In this document: in pieces, positions 57,303-64,000 of the stretch | How the letters are laid out: each line of letters opens with the position of its first letter | Numbering within the stretch: position 1 is the first letter of the stretch | Assembly (NCBI RefSeq): GCF_009711975.1 | Contig: NZ_VIKW01000006.1 | Span: forward strand, 91,611-155,610 | Reading direction: 5' to 3' | Length of the DNA: 64,000 nt | Origin: Anabaena sp. UHCC 0204 | GTDB lineage: Bacteria > Cyanobacteriota > Cyanobacteriia > Cyanobacteriales > Nostocaceae | Made by a program: the position numbers and the translations under genes | The notes under the pieces: generated by a model | What the model was told of the DNA's origin: nothing | The model's database searches: none | What the model saw: only the letters and a program-made list of their open reading frames with translations

Positions 57303-58268
57303 TTACCAATCACCTAATTGAGTGCTAAGAAAATAGCGGACATGATCAACAAAAGTTAGTCCCCATTCTCTTGTCCCATGTCCCATTCCCGGAACTACAT
57401 AACATTCACCATCAGGGAATTGTTGAGCGCATTTTTTAGCATCTTGAGAACCAACTACAGGATCATTACCCCCTACCAAAAATCTTACCTGACGCGGTAA
57501 TTTAACCTGATTTACATAAGTCATCGGGTTACAAGCTAAAGCAAACTCATCAGGATCTTTAATATTTTTTACAAGTTGCAAAAGATTAATAATTGTTTTT
57601 GTTTCTGGTTGTAGTTTTCCAGCTAGATTTCCTGCCATTTTCCCTAGCGGTGAAGCGGCTAAATTTGGTAAAATACAACCACCCCAAGTTTTAGCAAAAT
57701 ACTCAAGGTCTGCATGGCCGATTACTCCCAATAATCTTTCTCCAATCCCATGAGCAGTAAAACAATATGCTGTTTCTAATACTCCCATGCTGACCCCAAA
57801 TAATGCCAATTTAGTATTACCTATTCCATACCGTTGACGACAAAATTCATGAACTTTATTGACATCATCTACATTTTTGCGAAATAGGTGTAAAAGTAGT
57901 TTTGTATCAAAGGGAATACCTCTTTCTATTAATGGTTGAATTTCTTTTTCTACCTTCGCTGTAAATGTTCTAATTAAACTCCTCTCCCCAGCAAAAGGAG
58001 TATCAAATAAAGCTACAGCAATACCCATCTGTGTCAGTGTGGGGATGATAAAAGCATTTAAGCCATAGGGCGCACACATCCCTTGTAAACCAATAACTAG
58101 AGGTACATCTTGTCCAGTACGATGGGGGGGCAAAAAAACCACTACTGGAAAGCCACTGAGTCTTTCATCAATATCAGCTACTCCAATGTAAGGGTAAGGT
58201 TCATAGAACCAATAGCGATCGCCATTTACACCTTCTAAATTAATCGTTTCGGGACCGTAGATAGGCAT
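57303..58268 (-). CDS. Alpha/beta-hydrolase family protein
   Basis: A 321-residue protein with the nucleophile elbow GVSMG (LALFGVSMGVLETAYCF), a downstream Asp region (FLVGGNDPVVGSQDA) and a C-terminal His (VVPGMGHGTREW), a complete Ser-Asp-His triad. PLVIGLQGMCAPYGLNAFII contributes the oxyanion hole. No signal peptide. Substrate unknown. Its end converges with that of the histidine kinase gene, 15 bases away. Confidence 0.82.
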   Translation of the reverse strand: MPIYGPETINLEGVNGDRYWFYEPYPYIGVADIDERLSGFPVVVFLPPHRTGQDVPLVIGLQGMCAPYGLNAFIIPTLTQMGIAVALFDTPFAGERSLIRTFTAKVEKEIQPLIERGIPFDTKLLLHLFRKNVDDVNKVHEFCRQRYGIGNTKLALFGVSMGVLETAYCFTAHGIGERLLGVIGHADLEYFAKTWGGCILPNLAASPLGKMAGNLAGKLQPETKTIINLLQLVKNIKDPDEFALACNPMTYVNQVKLPRQVRFLVGGNDPVVGSQDAKKCAQQFPDGECYVVPGMGHGTREWGLTFVDHVRYFLSTQLGDW

Positions 58269-58321
58269 ATTTAGTTAGATAAATAATAATTACTGTATTT
58301 TATACACAAAACGCAGTTTTT

Positions 58322-58354
58322 AGATCCCCGATTTTTCAAAAAATCGGGGGATCT
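58322..58354. terminator. Strong hairpin between polA and the hydrolase gene
   Basis: AGATCCCCGATTTTT (58322-58336) and its complement ending GGGGGATCT at 58354 form a stem of about 14 bp with one bulge. It lies 21 bases past the polA stop. T-rich sequence is best on the plus-strand side (TTGTTTTT), so its use as polA terminator on the minus strand is likely but not perfect. It also resembles a dispersed GATCCCC palindrome. Confidence 0.55.
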
Positions 58355-58375
58355 TGTTTTTCAAAATATTCAAAT

Positions 58376-61291
58376 TTATTTCGTTTCCATCCAATTATCC
58401 CCTGCGTGAATATCAACAACTAAAGGCACAGATAAAGAAACAGCATTTTCCATTACTGACTTAATTTGTGGTTTTAATTCTTCCCACTCTTGAGGAGGAA
58501 CTTCAAACACTAATTCATCATGAACTTGCAACAATAAACGCGCTTGATATTTCTTTAAAACCTCATGTAATTGAATCATGGCAATTTTGATAATATCCGC
58601 ACTAGAACCTTGAATGGGTGCATTTGCAGCGGAACGGAGTAATCCGGCATCGTAAGCACCTAAATTCTTTAATTTCTGTAAATTAATATCTTCTAAATTG
58701 CTACCTTTTAGCTGACGTAAACTATTACTTGTAAATTCAAAATAACGTCGTCTACCGAGAATTGTTTCCACATAACCAAGAGCGATCGCTTGTTTTTTAA
58801 CTTCCTCTAAATATTTAAACACTTGAGGATATCGTTCATTAAATCGCTTAATAAACTCATTCGCATTAGCTTTATCTATACCAGTTGAGCGGGCAAATTT
58901 AAGAGAACCCATGCCATAAATTACACCAAAATTAATCGTCTTCGCAAAACGCCGTTCATCTGATGTTACTTCTTCTTTCTCAAAAACTAATTTTGCAGTC
59001 ACAGTATGAATATCTTCATTTTGTTGATATGCTTGAATTAATATCGGTTCTTGACTCAAATGTGCCAAAATCCTTAACTCAATTTGCGAGTAATCAGCAG
59101 CTACCATTAACCAACCAGATTCCGGTAAAAACGCCTTTCTAATTTGCCGACTAAAAGCAGTACGAATAGGGATATTTTGTAAATTTGGATTAGAAGAAGA
59201 TAACCTACCTGTAGAAGTTGCAGTTTGGTTAAAATCAGTATGTAATCTTTGGCTTTTGGGATGTACTAAAACTGGTAGCGCATCTACATAGGTAGACTTT
59301 AATTTTGATAAAGTCCGATATTCAATAATCGCTTCCACAAATCCAGTATTATCAACTTCTTGGAGTTTTTCTAAAGTTGCTGCATCTGTAGAATAACCAG
59401 TTTGAATTTTACGAGAATATTTGGTACTTAAACCTAATTTATCAAAAAGAATTTGACTTAATTGCTTAGGAGAACCTAAATTAAATTTCTCTCCCACAAT
59501 TTCAGTAGCTGTTATTTCTAATTTTGCTAATTCTGTTTCTAACTGCTGTGAAAGTTCTTTGAGATAATCTGAATTAATACGAACTCCTGTATATTCAACT
59601 TCTGCTAAAACTGCTTCTAACGGTAGTTCAACTTCATTCAAAAGTTTATATAAAGCTGGAGTTCCTGCTAACTTCTCCCGTAATTTTGGTACTAATCCAA
59701 ATGTAGAATAAACGTCCATTCCGCAATAATCAGCAACCGCAGAAATACTAATATCAGCGATAGTTTGCCCTTTAGGAACTAAATCTCCATAACTTTTGCC
59801 ACTGAATCCCAAATATCGCAGAGATAAATCACTTAAATTATGGCTACTATCTGGATTAATCAAATAACTAGCCAGCATCGTATCAAATACCACTCCAGTT
59901 AAATTAATACCTTGACACCGCAGAATTAACCGATCAAATTTAGCATTTTGTAAGGATTTGGGATAATCAGCAATTTCCAAAATTGGCCGCAGTGTTTCTA
60001 ATACCAAATCTCGACTTAAATTATCACCATTTTTATGTCCAATGGGAATATAAGCAACTTGATCAGGTTCTATTCCCCAACAGCAACCAATCCCGACTAA
60101 ATCTGCATCTCGTGGTTCTAATGCAGTAGTTTCTGTATCCCAAGCAACGGGTATTTCTGGATTTGTGAATTTTCTTAAACCTGCGACTAATTCCGTTAAT
60201 TTAGCTGTTGTATTAATGATGCGTGGTTGAATAGGTGAAGCATTTTGTTTGATTTCTTTGGCTGTATCTTCTGCACTAAAAAACCACAGATCATCATCTG
60301 TTTCTGTAGAAGGTGTTTCTATAGTTTTAGATACTGGAGTTTCTACAATCTCTCCGCCAAATTTTTGCTGTATTTCATTGATTTTATCTAAAAATCTTTT
60401 AAATTCTAATTTCTCTAAAATCGGGATTAGTTGAGTATTATCAAAACCTTTTAATTGACAATCTTCTAAATCAATTTCTAAAGGCACATCACAAACTATC
60501 TTTGCTAAATAGCGCGATTTTTCAGCGTCTTCTTTACCCGTAGCTAGTTTTTTCTGAGTTGCACCTTTAATTTCATCTAAAGCAGCATATATTTGTTCAA
60601 TAGAATTATAAGTATTTAAGAGTTGAACTGCTGTTTTTTCGCCAATTCCTTTGACTCCGGGAATATTATCTGATTTATCACCACAGAGGGCTTTAAAATC
60701 AACAATTTGTGTAGGTAATACGCCTAATTTTTCTTTTACTTCTTCAGCTTTGAATTCAGCAATACTATTTGTAGAACGTTTTAATGCTTCTGGTGTGAAA
60801 TTTAAAACTGTAATTTCTTTATCAGCATCAATTAGTTGAAATAAATCTCTATCACCGGAAAGTATCTTAACCCGATACCCAGCCGCAGCGGCTTTTTGTG
60901 CTAATGTTCCCAATACGTCATCTGCTTCATATCCAGGTGCAGTTATGATGGGTAGATTCAGACTGGTGAGTAACTCATAGAGGTTTTCTAAGTCGGGAAT
61001 AAAGTCTTCTGGTGTTTCTGCACGTCCAGCTTTATATGTATCATCAGCTTCATGACGGAAAGTGGGTAAAGCCAAATCAAAAGCTACAGCTATTGCTTGC
61101 GGCTGTTGTGTGGCTATTACCTCTAGCAAACATTTAAGAAAACCAAAACACACACTAGTAGGAATACCAGTGTGTGTGCGAAGTCCTCCATCTCTACCTT
61201 TAGCAAAAGCGAAGTAGGAACGAAAAGCTAGGGAGTGTCCATCAACGAGGATGAATGTAGGCTTGTTTATAAATGGAGAATTAAAAGTCAA
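58376..61291 (-). CDS. polA: DNA polymerase I
   Basis: A 971-residue enzyme for Okazaki fragment maturation and repair. The 5'-3' exonuclease domain lies at about 8-310 (FILVDGHSLAFRSYFAFAKG, KILSGDRDLFQLI, GVKGIGEKTA). The 3'-5' exonuclease domain (about 370-560) has intact motifs WDTETT, NAKFDRLIL and YCGMDVYS, so proofreading is probably retained. The polymerase domain (about 590-971) has ADYSQIELRILAHLSQE (motif A), the fingers helix FAKTINFGVIYGMG (motif B) and LLQVHDELVFEVP (motif C). Length and all motifs are complete. Confidence 0.97.
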   Translation of the reverse strand: MTFNSPFINKPTFILVDGHSLAFRSYFAFAKGRDGGLRTHTGIPTSVCFGFLKCLLEVIATQQPQAIAVAFDLALPTFRHEADDTYKAGRAETPEDFIPDLENLYELLTSLNLPIITAPGYEADDVLGTLAQKAAAAGYRVKILSGDRDLFQLIDADKEITVLNFTPEALKRSTNSIAEFKAEEVKEKLGVLPTQIVDFKALCGDKSDNIPGVKGIGEKTAVQLLNTYNSIEQIYAALDEIKGATQKKLATGKEDAEKSRYLAKIVCDVPLEIDLEDCQLKGFDNTQLIPILEKLEFKRFLDKINEIQQKFGGEIVETPVSKTIETPSTETDDDLWFFSAEDTAKEIKQNASPIQPRIINTTAKLTELVAGLRKFTNPEIPVAWDTETTALEPRDADLVGIGCCWGIEPDQVAYIPIGHKNGDNLSRDLVLETLRPILEIADYPKSLQNAKFDRLILRCQGINLTGVVFDTMLASYLINPDSSHNLSDLSLRYLGFSGKSYGDLVPKGQTIADISISAVADYCGMDVYSTFGLVPKLREKLAGTPALYKLLNEVELPLEAVLAEVEYTGVRINSDYLKELSQQLETELAKLEITATEIVGEKFNLGSPKQLSQILFDKLGLSTKYSRKIQTGYSTDAATLEKLQEVDNTGFVEAIIEYRTLSKLKSTYVDALPVLVHPKSQRLHTDFNQTATSTGRLSSSNPNLQNIPIRTAFSRQIRKAFLPESGWLMVAADYSQIELRILAHLSQEPILIQAYQQNEDIHTVTAKLVFEKEEVTSDERRFAKTINFGVIYGMGSLKFARSTGIDKANANEFIKRFNERYPQVFKYLEEVKKQAIALGYVETILGRRRYFEFTSNSLRQLKGSNLEDINLQKLKNLGAYDAGLLRSAANAPIQGSSADIIKIAMIQLHEVLKKYQARLLLQVHDELVFEVPPQEWEELKPQIKSVMENAVSLSVPLVVDIHAGDNWMETK

Positions 61292-61346
61292 TTGATTAAC
61301 CGAATTAGGGAACTATTCTATTGTAAACAGACACTCCCATTAACTA

Positions 61347-62162
61347 TTAGTTAGCAGCTTGATTTTGTTGACGACGACGCAAGAAAGCGAGTGTAGCCAC
61401 TGCACCTAAGCCCATCATTGCACCAGGTTCAGGAGTAGTTTTTCTAGCAACAACTTTGAAGTCAGGACCATCAAAGCTGTCATTTGCTGTTAATTTCAAA
61501 CCGCTTAATTGGGTTACTCCTAACTGCGCTAGGCTAACTCCCCATGAACCAACATTTTGAGAACCGCCAATTTCTTTTGTGTTAATTTGATATCCAGCGT
61601 CTGATTGATCCCCTCTTAATAATTTCAAAGCATTACCAATCGCATTTCCAGACGCATCTAAAGCTCGAATTCGCAAGTCACTATTTTTACCCCGTTCCCA
61701 AAAGAACAGACTATCTAATCCAGAATCATCTGCTTTAATCAGGCTATCGAAGAATATTTTAATGTTAAAAGCACCATTATCTTCGGTGTCAATGATATTG
61801 TTTAAGTTCTTGTTACCCAAGTATGCAGCAATTTCAGCGTTTGTTGGATTTTCATTGGTAGCATAACTACCAGTACCGAAAAGCTTAATAGCATTAGATG
61901 CGTTATCTCCTTTGTCTGTACTTGCTGCACCAGTATTATTATGCGTCCATGTGTCATTGCTAATGATATTAGCACTATTAACTAAGGAAAAGTTGCTGAT
62001 TGTCTTGCCATTCTGTGTCACAGAATTTAACCAAGTATCACCCTTAGCACCATTGTTTTGGGTGAACTGGGTTGTAAATGTTGCAGCTTGAGCAGATGCT
62101 GACATTGCCAATACTGAGCTAATTACTAAAGCAGCGGGTACTAATAAGTTCTTGACTTTCAT
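61347..62162 (-). CDS. PEP-CTERM sorted exported protein
   Basis: 271 residues from the ATG at 62162; the frame extends 40 codons upstream without a plausible signal. Residues 1-27 form a signal peptide (LVISSVLAMSASAQA). The mature part is Asn/Ser/Asp-rich and beta-like. The C-terminus has the PEP-CTERM sorting signal TTPEPGAMMGLGAVATLAFL followed by RRR. This signal is cut by exosortase before the protein is passed to the cell surface; no exosortase gene is near. The function is unknown, probably an extracellular structural protein. Confidence 0.87.
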   Translation of the reverse strand: MKVKNLLVPAALVISSVLAMSASAQAATFTTQFTQNNGAKGDTWLNSVTQNGKTISNFSLVNSANIISNDTWTHNNTGAASTDKGDNASNAIKLFGTGSYATNENPTNAEIAAYLGNKNLNNIIDTEDNGAFNIKIFFDSLIKADDSGLDSLFFWERGKNSDLRIRALDASGNAIGNALKLLRGDQSDAGYQINTKEIGGSQNVGSWGVSLAQLGVTQLSGLKLTANDSFDGPDFKVVARKTTPEPGAMMGLGAVATLAFLRRRQQNQAAN

Positions 62163-62498
62163 GATGTTTGTCCTTGATCTATGATTTGCTTGAACTGTAT
62201 AGTTAGTTTTGTTTTGGAAAACATCACTTAACTTATTTAGTAATAGATCGGTATGCCTATTGATGTCTATAAGTGAATCCACTAATTCACAAACTCTTTA
62301 AACAAGTAAGTTATTGGTAATATCTACAGAATACTCATGGAAAAACCTAACCGTATAGGTTCTAGTTGTATCTTGACCAACAATCCCTCTTTGGCAAATA
62401 TATTGTTTTAGTAAAGTATAAACAAACAACTTAGTTGATTAGTTTTGACATTTCATCAGGTAAAGTTATTCAAAAAGAATAAACTGTGTAACGTTCTT

Positions 62499-63395
62499 AT
62501 GGCTCTGGAATCGAGAAAACTTATGACACCATTAGAGAATTTTTTAACATCAACCGCTCATCTGACTAAAAATGGCAAAGAGATTAAATTGTTGGTTTTA
62601 GATATAGATGGGACTATTGCTGGTGATTCCAATACTGTCAGTGTCACTGTCAAACAAGCTATTGCTGCGGTACAAGCCCAAGGAATTCAAGTAGCGATCG
62701 CCACAGGAAGAATGTATCGTTCTGCTGTGCGGTTTCATCGGGAAATCGGCTCTACTCTGCCTTTAGTCGCTTATCAAGGTGCTTGGATTCAAGATCCAAA
62801 TACGCAGAAAATTCACCGTCATTTACCTGTATCTAGGGAAATTTCCCACCAACTACTAGAATATTTTGAACAGTCACAATGGCGATCGCTCCTCTCGGTC
62901 CATTTTTATATCAACGATCAACTGTATGTCCGAGAAATCACTAAAGAAACGGCAATTTATGCAGAACGCTCTGGTGTTACTCCGATTCCTGTCGGTGATT
63001 TACGTAAAGTATTAAATGATGAACCTACAAAAGTTTTAGCTTTGTGTAACGACGCAAATTTAATTCAACAACTTTTAGGTAATTTACGTCGTCAATATAC
63101 ACCGGCAGAATTATATATGACAACATCTGTGGCTACCTTTTTAGAAGCAGCTAATACCTGTGTTAATAAAGGCAATGCTGTCCGTTACCTAGCAGAAGAG
63201 ATGCTAGGACTAGAAAGCCATAACGTCATGACTATTGGTGATAATTTCAATGATGTAGAAATGCTAGATTATGCGGGAATTGGTGTAGCAATGGGTGACG
63301 CACCAGCAGAAGTTCAAGCGATCGCTCATTGGGTAGCACCCAGTGTAGAAGCAGATGGAGCAGCAGTAGCAATGGAAAAATTCTTACTTTCCTAG
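62499..63395 (+). CDS. HAD-superfamily phosphatase, Cof type
   Basis: 298 residues from the ATG at 62499; a later ATG at 62523 is also possible. HAD motif I is LLVLDIDGTIAGD with the nucleophile Asp, motif II lies near AIATGRMYRSAV, a Lys around NKGNAVRYL is motif III, and motif IV is TIGDNFNDVEML. The type IIB cap is between. Cof-type enzymes dephosphorylate sugar phosphates or cofactor phosphates; the substrate is unknown. A terminator follows 26 bases after the stop. Confidence 0.9.
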   Translation: MALESRKLMTPLENFLTSTAHLTKNGKEIKLLVLDIDGTIAGDSNTVSVTVKQAIAAVQAQGIQVAIATGRMYRSAVRFHREIGSTLPLVAYQGAWIQDPNTQKIHRHLPVSREISHQLLEYFEQSQWRSLLSVHFYINDQLYVREITKETAIYAERSGVTPIPVGDLRKVLNDEPTKVLALCNDANLIQQLLGNLRRQYTPAELYMTTSVATFLEAANTCVNKGNAVRYLAEEMLGLESHNVMTIGDNFNDVEMLDYAGIGVAMGDAPAEVQAIAHWVAPSVEADGAAVAMEKFLLS

Positions 63396-63421
63396 CTAAA
63401 TTTTACCATACACATCAAAAA

Positions 63422-63464
63422 AGACACCGACGACTGGCCGTGTTTCGTCTCGGTGTCTTTTTTG
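63422..63464 (+). terminator. Intrinsic terminator after the HAD gene
   Basis: AGACACCGA (63422-63430) and TCGGTGTCT (63450-63458) form a 9-bp stem with additional inner pairing, followed by TTTTTT. A-residues precede the stem, so it may work in both directions. Confidence 0.88.
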
Positions 63465-63846
63465 GTTCGCTCCTCACACATTTGCACAGTTTAGCCAGAG
63501 ATATTTATTTTGTCAATAGTGGTTAGTCAGACAAAATTAAATTCATAACTGGGAAAGAGGACGACAGCCGATGTTATCAATACTGCTTGTTTCACAACTG
63601 AGATCAATAGATGCTTCTTTACAAGCGTTCAATAGTAAGAATATATGTCTATGCGATGCTTGGCGTAAGTTCAAAAAGCAATAGTTGAGATTCCCAAAGA
63701 GCTAAAAACATAAATTTTGTATAATTTGCATAAAATAGACAAAAAATCTATAATTATAATCTCAACCTATAAATCTTTTAAACCAGATGTCTGTAATAAG
63801 ATAGTAAACAGACTTGATATACATTACTAATTAAGCGTAATTCCTA
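63465..63846. other. Upstream region of miaB
   Basis: 380 AT-rich bases between the HAD terminator and miaB. No gene, hairpin or repeat was recognised. CTCCTCACAC occurs at 63470-63479 (see rejected items). Confidence 0.4.
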
Positions 63847-64000
63847 ATGACCACTAACCGCCATTACCACATCATTACCTTCGGCTGTCAAATGAACAAG
63901 GCCGACTCTGAGCGCATGGCTGGTATTTTAGAAGACATGGGCTTTGAGTGGACAGAAGACCCAAACCAAGCAGATGTAATCCTTTACAATACTTGCACCA
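63847..64000 (+). CDS. miaB: tRNA methylthiotransferase MiaB, N-terminal part
   Basis: Partial gene running off the right edge; 51 codons are visible. [20 protein letters not shown] and then [13 protein letters not shown] is the conserved beginning of the UPF0004 domain, with the first Cys ligand of the auxiliary iron-sulfur cluster in FGCQMN and NTCT near the edge carrying the second. MiaB adds the methylthio group to 2-methylthio-N6-isopentenyladenosine at position 37 of tRNAs. The radical SAM and TRAM domains lie outside the window. Confidence 0.92.
   Translation, partial: MTTNRHYHIITFGCQMNKADSERMAGILEDMGFEWTEDPNQADVILYNTCT

Noticed and set aside
63470-63479. CTCCTCACAC resembling the core of the small RNA Yfr1
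   Set aside because: Yfr1 has this core between two hairpins with a terminator directly after it. Here the only hairpin lies before the motif and is the terminator of the HAD gene; nothing folds downstream.

Overview
The window is a 64-kb piece of a filamentous, probably heterocyst-forming cyanobacterium (order Nostocales). The evidence is dense HIP1 octamers (GCGATCGC) inside genes, the nitrate-regulation pair ntcB-cnaT, a petN gene of the cytochrome b6f complex, a protein with the Mo-nitrogenase-associated C-terminal domain, PEP-CTERM and CHAT/TPR proteins, short heptamer tandem repeats and several families of small dispersed palindromes typical of that group. It reads as chromosome: mostly housekeeping genes on both strands in short operons, with small accessory patches. 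No rRNA, CRISPR array, transposase, prophage or large gene cluster was seen.

Layout. 1-2.5 kb: a two-partner secretion operon (TpsB transporter, then the start of its FHA-type TpsA partner). 2.6-4.8 kb: ntcB and cnaT, regulators of nitrate assimilation. 4.8-10.3 kb: a metallo-beta-lactamase-fold protein with a ruined metal motif, panD, ppa and three membrane proteins of unknown function. 10.8-16.4 kb: tRNA-Leu(CAA), an M48 protease, then divergent exported LRR and TPR-CHAT genes. 16.4-24.7 kb: murA, tRNA-Leu(CAG), an rRNA/tRNA methyltransferase, a nuclease lipoprotein, a fused amino-acid ABC transporter subunit, lipB, the ribosome hibernation factor lrtA with a long leader, and a PrxQ-type peroxiredoxin.

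25.9-29.7 kb is the most unusual patch. It holds remnants of urease genes (start of ureC, end of ureB) and of a Uma2-family gene, a small inverted-repeat element at the broken ends, and between the urease remnants on the opposite strand an intact 897-residue membrane protein joining pentapeptide repeats to a periplasmic sugar-binding-protein fold. 29.7-45.7 kb: obg, a TerB/Mo-nitro_C protein, a glutamate-cysteine ligase-like enzyme, an FtsL-like protein with FtsI/PBP2, glgB, a Ser/Thr kinase with an LRAT-like tail, a Phd/Doc-like toxin-antitoxin pair, typA and cofH. 45.8-50.5 kb: three genes that look like a polyprenyl-phosphate-sugar glycosylation module. 50.7-64 kb: a Tat-exported carbonic-anhydrase-like protein, an ArsR remnant, an exonuclease, an acyltransferase, petN, a triple-GAF histidine kinase, a hydrolase, polA, a PEP-CTERM protein, a HAD phosphatase and the start of miaB.

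Several mobile-looking repeats touch gene ends. One 112-bp element with 8-bp target duplication sits exactly at the stop codon of the LRR gene. An 80-bp repeat unit is read in frame as part of the TpsA signal region. Heptamer repeats supply the last residues of the PBP2 gene and the start codon of cnaT. No single large, clearly undescribed system was found. The best candidates for new biology are the pentapeptide/PBP fusion, the kinase-LRAT fusion, the exported LRR/CHAT pair and the metal-site-less MBL protein.
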